This document shows, in pieces, positions 1 through 8,258 of a stretch of DNA of 64,000 nt; the stretch's first letter is position 1, and the number at the start of each line of letters is the position of its first letter. The notes under the pieces were generated by a model. That model was not told the DNA's origin. It searched no databases and saw nothing but the letters and a program-made list of their open reading frames with translations. This stretch comes from Saccharopolyspora thermophila. Lineage in GTDB: Bacteria > Actinomycetota > Actinomycetes > Mycobacteriales > Pseudonocardiaceae. Location of the stretch: contig NZ_BMMT01000007.1 of NCBI RefSeq assembly GCF_014646075.1, forward strand, positions 62,001 through 126,000, written 5' to 3'. The position numbers and the translations under genes were made by a program.

Positions 1-755
1 AACCCGGTCCGCCGGGCGATCTCCAGCAGGTCCAGCACGTCGGCGTCGGCGGCCAGCGACTCGACCCGCACCCGCGGGGTCATCAGCTCGTCGGCGGTGC
101 GGTCGCCGAACCGCAGCGAGCGGTCCATCAGCTGCGCGGTGGACTCGTCCAACGTCCCGTGCGCCGCGCTGGAGCGCACGATCGACCCCAGCTCGTCGGG
201 AGAGCGCGCCGACCGCAGCTCCTCCTGGGGTTCGACGCCGAAGCGCCGCACCACCCAGTTCGCACTGTTGTTCAGCGCGTCGATCAACCAGCGAAAGACC
301 CGCGAGAACCCGGCGTGGTAGCCGGAGACGGCGCGCGCGGTCGGCAGCGGCCGCGCGATCGCCAGGTTCTTCGGCACCATCTCGCCGAACACCATCGACA
401 ACGTGGTCGCCAGCAGGATCGCCAGGGTCAACGACACCGCCCCGGCCGCCGCGTCCGGCAGGCCCAGCGCGGTGAGCACCGGCTGGATCAGATCGCCGAT
501 CAGCGGCTCGGCGACGTAACCGGTCACCAGCGTGGTCAGCGTGATCGCGACCTGGGCGCCGGAGAGCTGGAACGACAGCGTCCGGTGAGCCCGGGAAACC
601 GCGTTGGCGCGCCGGTCGCCCACCTGCCGCAGGTGGGCGTCGACCGTGCTGCGCTCCAGGGAGGTCAGGGAGAACTCCGCGGCGACCGCGAGACCGGTGC
701 CCAGTGTGAGAACTCCGACGAAGAGCAGACCGAGAACCGCCAGCAGTACTTCCAT
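1..755 (-). CDS. CNNM/CorC (HlyC) family membrane protein, 3' end outside window
   Basis: Reading leftward from an ATG at 753-755, 251 codons are present and the frame runs off the window edge. The N-terminus is hydrophobic, with further membrane segments that fit a DUF21 (CNNM) transmembrane domain; a conserved stretch reading MVFGEMVPKNLAIARP is typical of this family. The last visible part (about residues 200-251, including DELMTPRVRVE) is the start of the paired CBS region that follows DUF21 in CorC/HlyC-like divalent cation transport proteins. Family members act in the cytoplasmic membrane and are linked to Mg or Co efflux; the substrate here is inferred only. The missing end should carry the rest of the CBS pair and a CorC_HlyC domain. 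Confidence 0.85.
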   Translation of the reverse strand, partial: MEVLLAVLGLLFVGVLTLGTGLAVAAEFSLTSLERSTVDAHLRQVGDRRANAVSRAHRTLSFQLSGAQVAITLTTLVTGYVAEPLIGDLIQPVLTALGLPDAAAGAVSLTLAILLATTLSMVFGEMVPKNLAIARPLPTARAVSGYHAGFSRVFRWLIDALNNSANWVVRRFGVEPQEELRSARSPDELGSIVRSSAAHGTLDESTAQLMDRSLRFGDRTADELMTPRVRVESLAADADVLDLLEIARRTG

Positions 756-798
756 CACCGGCCACCCCGCTGCGGGCGACCGGCCACCAGTCGCGGAA

Positions 799-819
799 AG
801 CCGGGACTATGTCCCGGCT
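799..819. promoter_or_regulatory. Perfect 9-bp inverted repeat upstream of the CNNM gene
   Basis: AGCCGGGAC and its reverse complement are separated by TAT, 44 nt upstream of the CNNM start and downstream of the DinB-fold gene on the same strand. It could be a hairpin terminator for that gene or an operator for the CNNM gene. The core resembles a DosR box but is one base too short. The rest of 756-938 shows only a short CACTC-CTC-GAGTG dyad near 862-874. Confidence 0.4.
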
Positions 820-938
820 CGGTACTGCCTTCAGGAGACTGTGCCGCAGGCACTGAAGTTGTCACTCCTCGAGTGAAAAACGGAGAAATACGGCGCCCAG
901 TATATCCGCAACCCAGCGGTGCGCCAGGGACAACATCA

Positions 939-1502
939 TCACGACCGGCGGCCGAGCAGCGCCAACAACCTGGTCTGCTCGTCGGCGTCGTCGGGCACCG
1001 GCACCGGTGGCGCGAAGAGGCCCAGATCCTGCCAGGCGGGCACCTGCGGCGCGAACACCGTGTGCACGGCCGACACCAGCCGCGGTTCCAGGCGGTCGTC
1101 GGCCCCGATGCCGCGGGCCAGGTCCCAGGCGTGCACCGCCAGGTCCAGTGTCATCTGCCAGCCGTAGTCCACGGCCGGGATCACCCCGCCCGTGACGTGC
1201 ACCTCGCCCTCGGTCGCACCGGGCCGTTCCCACGCCTCGCGGGCCGCCGCCGCGGCACGCGACCAGGCGCCGACCGGGTCGTCGCCGAGCACGTCGCCAT
1301 CGAACCGGTCGCCCACCTCGTCCAGGGTGGCGCCGTCGAGCAGCCACGGCGCCCACAGCTGCTCGGACACCAGGTGGTTGAGCAGGTCCCGGACCGACCA
1401 CTGGCCGCACGGCGTCGGGGCGTCCCACTGGCCGGCGGAGATGCGCCGGACGCGGGCGTCAAACTCCGACGTGGCACTGCGGTGCGCGTCCAGTAGTCGC
1501 AT
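939..1502 (-). CDS. DinB/mycothiol-dependent maleylpyruvate isomerase-fold protein (TIGR03086-like)
   Basis: A 187-aa protein. It has the helical-bundle pattern of the maleylpyruvate isomerase N-terminal/DinB superfamily: a metal-ligand-type histidine in WSVRDLLNHLVSE near the N-terminus and a second group in LDLAVHAWDLARG near residue 125. Members are usually metal-binding, thiol-dependent transferases or isomerases that use mycothiol in actinobacteria; the substrate cannot be told from sequence. Two adjacent ATG codons follow an AGGAGG motif; the second, at 1500-1502, has the better spacing. It is a single gene, transcribed away from the POT transporter. Confidence 0.75.
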   Translation of the reverse strand: MRLLDAHRSATSEFDARVRRISAGQWDAPTPCGQWSVRDLLNHLVSEQLWAPWLLDGATLDEVGDRFDGDVLGDDPVGAWSRAAAAAREAWERPGATEGEVHVTGGVIPAVDYGWQMTLDLAVHAWDLARGIGADDRLEPRLVSAVHTVFAPQVPAWQDLGLFAPPVPVPDDADEQTRLLALLGRRS

Positions 1503-1570
1503 CATTCCTCCTGGTGTCCATCTGGTGTGATTGCGGCCACCTGTCGCCGCACGGGGCTGCTGGTGCCGCT

Positions 1571-1585
1571 GGTCACAGTGTGACC
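1571..1585. promoter_or_regulatory. Perfect 15-bp palindrome between divergent genes
   Basis: GGTCACAGTGTGACC is a perfect dyad around a central G. It lies between the divergent DinB-fold gene (start 1502) and the POT transporter (start 1728), so it is a plausible operator for either. No local regulator gene is obviously paired with it. I saw no other structured element in 1503-1727. Confidence 0.45.
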
Positions 1586-1727
1586 GCTGTGGACGGTGGT
1601 CGCGGTCCGTCCGGCGGTTTTACGCCCCGGTGGTCCACACCACTGCGCCGCGACGTAACCTGCCGCAGGTTTGGTCTCGACCAGCGGCCACCGCCGCCCG
1701 GTCAACACACGACGAGAGGACGTGATC

Positions 1728-3203
1728 GTGAGCACACCCACGGTTGCGGACGCGCCGCAGAAGGGCTTCTTCGGGCACCCGCGCGGCTTGTTGACGCTGT
1801 TCTTCACCGAAATGTGGGAGCGCTTCTCCTACTACGGCATGCGCGCGATCCTGGGGTACTACCTGTACTTCGCGGTCGCCGAGGGCGGCTTGGGCATCCC
1901 CGAGTCGACCGCGCTGTCGGTGGTGGGCGTCTACGGTGCCTCGGTCTACATGACCGGCATCCTCGGCGGCTGGCTGGCCGACCGGGTCGTGGGCGCGCAG
2001 CGTGCCGTGTTCTACGGCGGCGTCATCATCATGCTCGGCCACATCAGCCTGGCCCTGCCGGGCGGTGTCACCACCGTGGTGCTGGGCCTGGTGCTGCTGG
2101 TGATCGGCACCGGGCTGCTCAAACCGAACATCTCCGGGCTGGTCGGCGGCCTCTACGGCGAGCACGACACGCGCCGCGACGCCGGGTTCTCGATCTACTA
2201 CATGGGCATCAACCTCGGGGCGTTCGTCGCGCCGTTCGTGGTGGGCACGCTCGGCGAGAAGGTCAGCTGGCACGTCGGCTTCGGCGCGGCCGCGGTCGGC
2301 ATGGCCGCCGGGCTGGTGCAGTACGTGCTCGGCCGCGGCAACCTCGGCGGGGCCGGGCTCAAGCCGGTCAATCCGCTGCCCGCCGGGCACAAGGGCCGGG
2401 TGCTGGGCCGCGCCGCCGGGCTCGCGCTGCTGTTCGTGGTCGTCCTGGTCGGGCTGTCGGTCTCCGGCCTGATGGGGCTGGCGGGCCTGGTCAACCTGAT
2501 CAGCATCATCTCCGGTGTGCTGCCGGTGGTCTACTTCGTCGTCATGCTGTCCAGCCGGCAGATCACCAGAATCGAGCGGGACCGGCTGATCGCCTACATC
2601 CCGCTGTTCTTGTCCACCGCGCTGTTCTTCCTGCTGTTCGAGCAGCAGCCCAACACCCTGGCCAACCTCGCCGAGGCGGACACCGACCTGGACGTGTTCG
2701 GCTTCGAGGTCCCGGCTTCGTGGTTCCAGTCGATCAACCCGCTGTCGATCATCGTGCTGGCGCCGGTGATGGCGTGGCTGTGGATGAAGCTGGGCGAGCG
2801 GCAGCCGTCCACCCCGCAGAAGTTCGTCGGCGGCCTGTTCTTCGTCGGCCTGTCGTTCCTGTGGGTGGTGCTGTCGAAGTTCGTCGTCGGCCCGGACCAG
2901 CACCTGCCGGTGATGCTGGCGCTGGTGTTCGTGATCATGACCGTGGGTGAGCTGATGCTCTCGCCGGTTGGCCTGTCGGCGAGCACCAAGCTCGCGCCGA
3001 AGGTGTTCGCCTCGCAGACCATGGGCCTGTACTTCCTCGCCCCGGCGATGGGGCAGGGCCTGGGCGCGCAGGTGGTGAAGCTGTACTCGGTGGAGAACCA
3101 GCAGGTGTACTTCGGCATCGTCGGCGCCGCCACCATCGGCTGCGCGGTGCTGCTGCTGGTCGCGGCCAAGAGCATCAAGCGCTACATGCACGGCGTGCTC
3201 TGA
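1728..3203 (+). CDS. POT/PTR family proton-dependent oligopeptide transporter
   Basis: A 491-aa polytopic membrane protein of the major facilitator superfamily, peptide:H+ symporter branch (DtpT/YdgR/POT). The N-terminus has the diagnostic ExxERFSYYGMR motif (TEMWERFSYYGMRAIL), where Glu and Arg couple protons and bind peptide. The POT signature around GTGLLKPNISGLVGGLY and the FSIYYMGINLGAF region follow. About 13-14 hydrophobic segments are visible, with a long mid-protein insertion near 2660-2720, as in bacterial POTs. Start chosen at the GTG at 1728 because GAGAGGA lies 8 nt upstream. The upstream in-frame TTG and GTG codons lack good spacing. It imports di- and tripeptides across the cytoplasmic membrane. 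Confidence 0.93.
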   Translation: MSTPTVADAPQKGFFGHPRGLLTLFFTEMWERFSYYGMRAILGYYLYFAVAEGGLGIPESTALSVVGVYGASVYMTGILGGWLADRVVGAQRAVFYGGVIIMLGHISLALPGGVTTVVLGLVLLVIGTGLLKPNISGLVGGLYGEHDTRRDAGFSIYYMGINLGAFVAPFVVGTLGEKVSWHVGFGAAAVGMAAGLVQYVLGRGNLGGAGLKPVNPLPAGHKGRVLGRAAGLALLFVVVLVGLSVSGLMGLAGLVNLISIISGVLPVVYFVVMLSSRQITRIERDRLIAYIPLFLSTALFFLLFEQQPNTLANLAEADTDLDVFGFEVPASWFQSINPLSIIVLAPVMAWLWMKLGERQPSTPQKFVGGLFFVGLSFLWVVLSKFVVGPDQHLPVMLALVFVIMTVGELMLSPVGLSASTKLAPKVFASQTMGLYFLAPAMGQGLGAQVVKLYSVENQQVYFGIVGAATIGCAVLLLVAAKSIKRYMHGVL

Positions 3204-3223
3204 CCCTGATCGACGTACGGCTG

Positions 3224-3259
3224 AAGGGCATCGTTGACCACGTGGTCGACGATGCCCTT
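3224..3259. terminator. Long hairpin between convergent genes
   Basis: A 36-nt near-perfect palindrome (11-bp outer arms AAGGGCATCGT/ACGATGCCCTT, then GACCAC/GTGGTC, one mismatch pair) sits in the 83-nt gap between the POT gene and the convergent decarboxylase gene. There is no T-run, as is usual in high-GC actinomycetes. It probably ends transcription from both sides. Confidence 0.8.
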
Positions 3260-3286
3260 CACCGCGTCACGGCAGGGAAGTGGGTC

Positions 3287-4672
3287 TCAGTCGGCGGCGG
3301 CGCGCAGGACCTCCGCGATGCGGGCGACGTCCGCGCTGGTGGTCCGCCAGTTGCTGAATGCCGCGCGCAGCGCGGGCGTTCCCTTGTAGACGGTCGGGGT
3401 GAGGAAACCCGCGCCGGATTCCGCGACCGAGCGCACCACCGCATCCACTCGTTCGTGCGAAGGGTTGTCGCGCAGCGTGAAGCAGACGACGTTGAGCCGA
3501 ACCGGGGCCAGCAGCCGCAGGTGCGGCATCGCGCTGATGCGGTCGCCGAGTTCGCGCGCCAGTGCGACGTCGCGCTCAACGATCTCGCGGTGGCCGCGCC
3601 ACCCGTAGGCGGCGAGGGTGAACCAGGCGGGCAGCGCGCGCAGCCGCCGGGAGCTCTCCGGCGCCAGGTGCACCGGATCCGGGTCCGCGGTCGGCATGCC
3701 GAGGTAGGCCGCGGCGTTCTGGAAGACGCGGACCTGCAGGTCGCGGCGGCGGGTGAACTGCACGGCGCTGTCGTAGGGCACGTTCAACCACTTGTGCAGG
3801 TCCACGCACACCGAGTCGGCCTCCGCCAGACCCGCGACGAGGTGGGCGTGCTCCGGCGACAGCGCGGCGAACCCGCCGAAGGCGGCGTCGACGTGCAGCC
3901 AGAACGGGTACCGGCTCCGCAGCGCGGCGATGGCCCGCAGGTCATCGAAGTCCACGGTGTTGACCGTTCCGGCGTTGGCCACCACGATCGCGGGCCGACC
4001 GTCCAGCGCGGCCAGCTCCGCCGCGAGCCGGTCGACGTCCACGGCCTCCCGGTCCGCCACGGTCGGCACGAACCGGATGCTGCCGCGACCCAGCCCGAGC
4101 ACCGACAGCGCCTTGTGGATGCTCGAGTGCGGGCTCCCGGACAGCACGGGTAGCTCCCCGAGGGCGGCGACGCCGTCCTGCGCGACCGACACCCCGAGCT
4201 GCTCCCCGACCCACTCGCGGGCGATGGCCAGGCCGACCAGGTTCGACATCGTCGCGCCGCTGACGAACACGCCGCGGTGCTCCGGGGTCAGTCCGAACAG
4301 CTCCCGCAGCCAGTCCATCACCTCGCGTTCCAGGTCGACCGCGGCCGAGTCGGCGCGGCTCACCGCGTTCTGGTCGAAGGCGCTGGTCAGCCAGTCGCCC
4401 GCGATCGAGGCGGGGGTGCTGCCGCCGGTGACGAACCCGAGGTAGCGCGGCCCGGCGCTGCCCGAGAACCCCGGCGCCCAGCGGTCACAGAACAGCTCCA
4501 GCGCTGCCGCGCCGCCGATCCCGTCCGCGGGCAGCGGCATCGGGTCGCGCTCGTGCGGCGGTGTGGCGACCGGCCGGTCGGCGATGTCCGAAAGTACCTG
4601 CGCGGCGTAGCGCTGCACGCCGTCGAGCAGGTCCGGCAGGGTGTCGAGGTCCTTGGCGAGCTTCGGGTCCAC
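3287..4672 (-). CDS. PLP-dependent group II decarboxylase family protein
   Basis: A 461-aa fold-type I PLP enzyme of the aromatic-amino-acid/glutamate decarboxylase (group II) family. Visible landmarks, counted from the chosen start: His182 in PHSSIHKA (stacks on the PLP ring), Asp262 in LHVDAAFGG (binds the pyridine nitrogen) and Lys294 in VDLHKWLNVP (Schiff-base lysine, preceded by the usual His). It should decarboxylate an L-amino acid to an amine or run a related C-C lyase reaction; the substrate is unknown. Start chosen at the GTG at 4672, just after a GGAGTGGAG stretch; an upstream ATG at 4744 gives a non-homologous extension. Neighbours give no pathway hint. It is not EgtE, whose family lacks the His-Lys decarboxylase motif. 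Confidence 0.85.
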   Translation of the reverse strand: MDPKLAKDLDTLPDLLDGVQRYAAQVLSDIADRPVATPPHERDPMPLPADGIGGAAALELFCDRWAPGFSGSAGPRYLGFVTGGSTPASIAGDWLTSAFDQNAVSRADSAAVDLEREVMDWLRELFGLTPEHRGVFVSGATMSNLVGLAIAREWVGEQLGVSVAQDGVAALGELPVLSGSPHSSIHKALSVLGLGRGSIRFVPTVADREAVDVDRLAAELAALDGRPAIVVANAGTVNTVDFDDLRAIAALRSRYPFWLHVDAAFGGFAALSPEHAHLVAGLAEADSVCVDLHKWLNVPYDSAVQFTRRRDLQVRVFQNAAAYLGMPTADPDPVHLAPESSRRLRALPAWFTLAAYGWRGHREIVERDVALARELGDRISAMPHLRLLAPVRLNVVCFTLRDNPSHERVDAVVRSVAESGAGFLTPTVYKGTPALRAAFSNWRTTSADVARIAEVLRAAAD

Positions 4673-4787
4673 TACTCCACTCCACGTCCAGGCGCAAAGT
4701 CCGCGCTGACGGTAACCACCGGACGGCGCGCTGTCGCGGTCCAATTGGGATCAGGTGGCCTGCTCGCTGACCTGGCCGCGCCGCCGG

Positions 4788-5381
4788 TCAGCAGCCGCGG
4801 TGGCGGCGGACGCTCTCCTCGACGACGTCGAGCACTTCCCCGAGGTGCTTGGCGGGCAGCCCCATTGCCAGGTGCGAGACCAGGCCCTCCAGCACCAGTT
4901 CCAGGTAGGCGGTCAGCACGTCCACGTCGACGTCGTCGCGTAGGTTCCCCGACTCGCGCTGCCACTGCAGGCGGGCCCGGGTGGCGGCGGTCAGCTGCTC
5001 CGAGCGCTGCGCCCAGCGCTCCCGGAAGTCGCAGTCGGTGCGCAGCCGCCGGGACACCTCCAGTCGGGTGCCGAGCCAGTCCGCGCCGGGGGCGAGACCG
5101 CCGCCGTCGCCCGGTTCGGCGAGCAGGTCGCGCATCACCTGCACCAGGCCCTGCTCGGCCACCACGTCGGCCATCCGGGTCGCGTCGTCCTCGGCCAGCG
5201 CCAGGAACAGCGACTCCTTGTCCTTGAAGTGGTGGAAGATCGCACCGCGGGACAGTCCGGTCGCCTCCTCCAGGCGGCGCACGGTGGCGCCTTCGTAGCC
5301 GAAGCGCGCGAAGCACGACCGGGCGCCGTCGAGGATCTGGCGGCGCCGGGCGTCGAGGTGATCCTGGCTGACCCGGGGCAT
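4788..5381 (-). CDS. acnR: TetR-family repressor, AcnR-like
   Basis: A 197-aa TetR regulator. The N-terminal helix-turn-helix (GATVRRLEEATGLSRGAIFHHF, about residues 30-52) and the following KDKESLFLALAEDDATRMADVV segment closely match AcnR, the actinobacterial repressor of the aconitase gene, which also responds to citrate and Mg in Corynebacterium. The C-terminal ligand domain (TRLEVSRRLRTDCDFRERW) also matches. AcnR normally sits beside acn. No aconitase gene is present here; instead egtA lies divergently upstream. Start at the ATG at 5381 (MPRVSQDH); a further in-frame ATG at 5417 is less likely. It probably binds the dyad at 5414-5435 to control itself. Confidence 0.75.
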   Translation of the reverse strand: MPRVSQDHLDARRRQILDGARSCFARFGYEGATVRRLEEATGLSRGAIFHHFKDKESLFLALAEDDATRMADVVAEQGLVQVMRDLLAEPGDGGGLAPGADWLGTRLEVSRRLRTDCDFRERWAQRSEQLTAATRARLQWQRESGNLRDDVDVDVLTAYLELVLEGLVSHLAMGLPAKHLGEVLDVVEESVRRHRGC

Positions 5382-5413
5382 GTCCCCATCGTCCCAGGTG
5401 AGACGGCGGCATC

Positions 5414-5435
5414 GCAATCCGTACGTACGTTTTGC
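5414..5435. promoter_or_regulatory. Candidate TetR/AcnR operator
   Basis: A 22-bp dyad: core CGTACGTACG (perfect palindrome, 5420-5429) flanked by GCAA and TTGC arms, with two mismatched pairs. It lies 33 nt upstream of the TetR start codon, where an autoregulatory operator would be expected. CGTACG-centred dyads are common TetR-family sites. Binding is inferred. Confidence 0.6.
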
Positions 5436-5665
5436 AGCCCGGTCCCCCCGTCCGGGTGGCGGTGATCACACCGTCGGTCCGATCAGGACTCCGCGGTGGC
5501 CAGCCGGCGCACGCCGCAGCGAGCCGGTGTCTGAGCTGCCGCCCCCGGCCCCGCCAGGCGGAACGCACCTTCCTTAGCAGGGATTCGGGGCAAGAACAAG
5601 GGGTGCGGGTGCCCCGGCCGCGCGGTAGCGTCGGTAATCGGTCAATCACAGGCGGTGATCAAACG

Positions 5666-6895
5666 TTGCCCGTGTCAACCGATCCTGCTGCAGCGGACTT
5701 CCCGACCTCCCGGGTGCGCACCCGAGCGGAGGCCGAGGCATACGTCGCGTCGGTGTGCTTCAAGCACGGCCCTCCGGAACTCGCCGGCGTCGAGCTGGAA
5801 TGGACCGTGCACCACGCCGACGATCCAGGCCGACCGCTCGACGCCGCGGCGCTGATCGCCGCCCTCGGCCCGCACGCCCCCCGCTCCCTGGTCCCGGACA
5901 GCCCGCACCGCCGGTTGCCCAACGGCTCGGTGCTCACCGTCGAACCCGGCGGCCAGGTCGAGGTCTCCAGCCTCCCCACCCCCTCCATGCGGTCGCTGTT
6001 CAGCGTCGTCGAAGCCGACGCCGCGTACGTCGCGCGCCGCCTGCGCACCGCCGGTCTGGTGCTCGGCGACCAGGGCACCGACCCACTGCGGTTCCCCCGG
6101 CGCATCCTGCAGGTCCCCCGCTACGCCGCGATGGAGACCGCGTTCGACCGCATCGGCCTGGACGGCCGGCTGATGATGTGCAGCACCGCCGGCGTGCAGG
6201 TGTGTCTCGACGCGGGCGAGGCGCACCGCGTGGCCGCGCGGTGGAACGCGCTGCACGCGCTGGGGCCGGTGATGCTGGCGACGTTCGCGAATTCGCCGAT
6301 GCTGTTCGGCGAGTGCACCGGCTGGGTGTCCACCCGCACCCGCGCGCTGCTGCGCACGGACCCGCCGCGCACCCGGCCGGGCCCGGTCACCGAGGACCCG
6401 CCCCGGAGCTGGGCCAGGCGGGTGCTGGACACCTCGCTGGTGTGCCTGCGCCGGGACAACGGCGACTGGACGGCTCCCACGGGCATCAGCTTCGCCGAGT
6501 GGATCCACGGCGCGTTGCCCAACCCGCCCACCCGTGACGATCTCGACTACCACCTGAGCACGGTGTTCCCGCCGGTGCGGCCGCGCGGCTACCTGGAGGT
6601 GCGCTACCTGGACGCGCAGCCGGGCACGGACTGGATGCTGCCCGCCGGGGCGCTGATCGCGCTGTTCCGCGATGAATCCACTGTGGACGAGGTGCTGGAG
6701 CTGACCGTACCCGCGCGGGGGCGCTGGGTGCAGGCGGCGCGGCACGGGCTGCTCGACCGGGCGCTGGCGCGCTGCGCCCGCGACGTGTTCGAGCTGGCGT
6801 GCCGCCGACTGGAGCAACCCGACAGCCCCGCGGAGCTGCCCGGTCGGCTGGCCGACCACGTCGCCCGGCGGCTCGCCGCGGTCGGCGACCGGTGA
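5666..6895 (+). CDS. egtA: Glutamate-cysteine ligase EgtA (ergothioneine biosynthesis)
   Basis: A 409-aa gamma-glutamylcysteine synthetase of the actinobacterial EgtA type. It makes gamma-Glu-Cys, the sulfur donor that EgtB joins to hercynine. Visible family features include GVELEWTVHHADDPGRP near the N-terminus (the ExEW-type nucleotide/Glu-binding motif), LPNGSVLTVEPGGQVEVSS, and YLEVRYLDAQPGTDW near the C-terminus. It is the first gene of egtABCD. The start is ambiguous: a strong Shine-Dalgarno (GGCGGTGATC, 5651-5660) sits 9 nt before TTG 5666, while GTG 5672 is 15 nt away, so TTG is preferred. egtB follows after 19 nt. Confidence 0.9.
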   Translation: MPVSTDPAAADFPTSRVRTRAEAEAYVASVCFKHGPPELAGVELEWTVHHADDPGRPLDAAALIAALGPHAPRSLVPDSPHRRLPNGSVLTVEPGGQVEVSSLPTPSMRSLFSVVEADAAYVARRLRTAGLVLGDQGTDPLRFPRRILQVPRYAAMETAFDRIGLDGRLMMCSTAGVQVCLDAGEAHRVAARWNALHALGPVMLATFANSPMLFGECTGWVSTRTRALLRTDPPRTRPGPVTEDPPRSWARRVLDTSLVCLRRDNGDWTAPTGISFAEWIHGALPNPPTRDDLDYHLSTVFPPVRPRGYLEVRYLDAQPGTDWMLPAGALIALFRDESTVDEVLELTVPARGRWVQAARHGLLDRALARCARDVFELACRRLEQPDSPAELPGRLADHVARRLAAVGDR

Positions 6896-6914
6896 ACCAG
6901 GCGAAAGGGGAGCG

Positions 6915-8255
6915 ATGGAGAGCACGCAGCAGCTGGCGAACCTGGGAATCGAGGACCTGCGGGCCCACGTGGCCGCCGAACTGGCCCGCACCCGGCGCCG
7001 CAGTACCCAGCTGACCGACGCGGTGGACGACGACGACCTCATCCGGCAGCACTCGCCGCTGATGTCGCCGCTGGTGTGGGACCTGGCGCACATCGGTAGC
7101 CAGGAGGAGCTGTGGCTGGTCCGCGATGTCGGCGGCGCGCCGGCGATCCGCCCGGACATCGACGACCTCTACGACGCCTTCCAGCACCCGCGCGCCGACC
7201 GGCCGCAGCTGCCGCTGCTGGGACCGGCCGAGGCCCGCGACTACGTCGACACGGTGCGGGACAAGGTCTTCGACCTACTCGACCGGGTTCCGCTGGAAGG
7301 CCGTCGGCTGGTGGCGCAGGCGTTCGCCTTCGGCATGATCGTGCAGCACGAGCAGCAGCACGACGAGACGATGCTGGCCACCCACCAGCTGCGCAAGGGA
7401 CCGCCCGCGCTGACCGCCGAGTCACCGCCCCCGCCGCCGTCGGAGGTGCTGCCGCCGGAGGTTCACGTGCCCGGCGGGCCGTTCGTGATGGGCACCTCCA
7501 CCGAGCCGTGGGCGCTGGACAACGAGCGCCCCGCGCACGAGGTGCACGTGCCCGGGTTCTTCATCGACACCACCCCGGTCACCAACGGCCAGTTTCTGGC
7601 GTTCATTGACGCCGGGGGCTACGACGACCCGCGGTGGTGGAGTGAGGTGGGCTGGGCGCACCGGCAGCGCGCCGACCTGCGCGCCCCGCTGTTCTGGCGG
7701 CGCGACGGGGACCGCTGGCTGCGCCGCCGCTTCGGCCACGTCGAACCGGTGCCGCCGCACGAACCCGTGGTCCACGTCAGCTTCTACGAGGCCGAAGCCT
7801 ACGCGGCGTGGGCCGGCAGGCGGTTGCCCACCGAGCAGGAGTGGGAGAAGGCCGCGCGGTTCGACCCGGGCAATGGGCGCTCCCGTCGCTACCCCTGGGG
7901 CGACGCCGACCCGACCCCCGAGCACGCCAACCTCGGCCAGCGGCACCTGCAGCCGGCGCCCGCGGGGAGCTACCCGGCTGGGGCCGCGCCGTGCGGCGCG
8001 CGGCAGCTCATCGGTGACGTGTGGGAGTGGACCGCCTCGGACTTCCGGCCGTACCCGGGGTTCTCGGCGTTTCCGTACCGAGAGTACTCCGAGGTGTTCT
8101 TCGGTCCCGACTACAAGGTGCTGCGCGGCGGCTCGTTCGGCACCGACCGGGCCGCCTGCCGCGGCACGTTCCGCAACTGGGACTTCCCGATCCGCAGGCA
8201 GATCTTTGCCGGGTTCCGCTGCGCGCGGACCGCGCGGGACGAGGAGGGCGACTGA
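6915..8255 (+). CDS. egtB: Hercynylcysteine S-oxide synthase EgtB (non-haem iron)
   Basis: A 446-aa iron(II)-dependent sulfoxide synthase. It couples hercynine to gamma-Glu-Cys with O2. The N-terminal DinB-like domain holds the three-His iron site: His59 in LVWDLAHIGSQEE, and His145 and His149 in the HX3HXE motif IVQHEQQHDE. The C-terminal half is a formylglycine-generating-enzyme-like (sulfatase-modifying) domain with PGGPFVMGT, RLPTEQEWEKAAR, GDVWEWTASDF and VLRGGSF. The length is normal for the family. An AAAGGGGAG Shine-Dalgarno precedes the ATG. It lies inside egtABCD, 3 nt before egtC. Confidence 0.96.
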   Translation: MESTQQLANLGIEDLRAHVAAELARTRRRSTQLTDAVDDDDLIRQHSPLMSPLVWDLAHIGSQEELWLVRDVGGAPAIRPDIDDLYDAFQHPRADRPQLPLLGPAEARDYVDTVRDKVFDLLDRVPLEGRRLVAQAFAFGMIVQHEQQHDETMLATHQLRKGPPALTAESPPPPPSEVLPPEVHVPGGPFVMGTSTEPWALDNERPAHEVHVPGFFIDTTPVTNGQFLAFIDAGGYDDPRWWSEVGWAHRQRADLRAPLFWRRDGDRWLRRRFGHVEPVPPHEPVVHVSFYEAEAYAAWAGRRLPTEQEWEKAARFDPGNGRSRRYPWGDADPTPEHANLGQRHLQPAPAGSYPAGAAPCGARQLIGDVWEWTASDFRPYPGFSAFPYREYSEVFFGPDYKVLRGGSFGTDRAACRGTFRNWDFPIRRQIFAGFRCARTARDEEGD

Positions 8256-8258
8256 CCC

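Noticed and set aside
799-819. DosR/DevR box upstream of the CNNM gene
   Set aside because: The core GGGACTATGTCCC is 13 nt, one short of the DosR spacing, and the flanks do not fit; kept only as a generic inverted repeat.
3287-4672. PLP enzyme near egtABCD as the missing EgtE C-S lyase
   Set aside because: It has the group II decarboxylase His-Lys (LHKW) motif and layout, and is convergent with other genes rather than in the egt operon.
4672-5649. Long minus-strand frame spanning the TetR gene and egtA promoter
   Set aside because: Arg/Pro/Gly-rich translation typical of an antisense shadow in high-GC DNA; the TetR frame explains the region.
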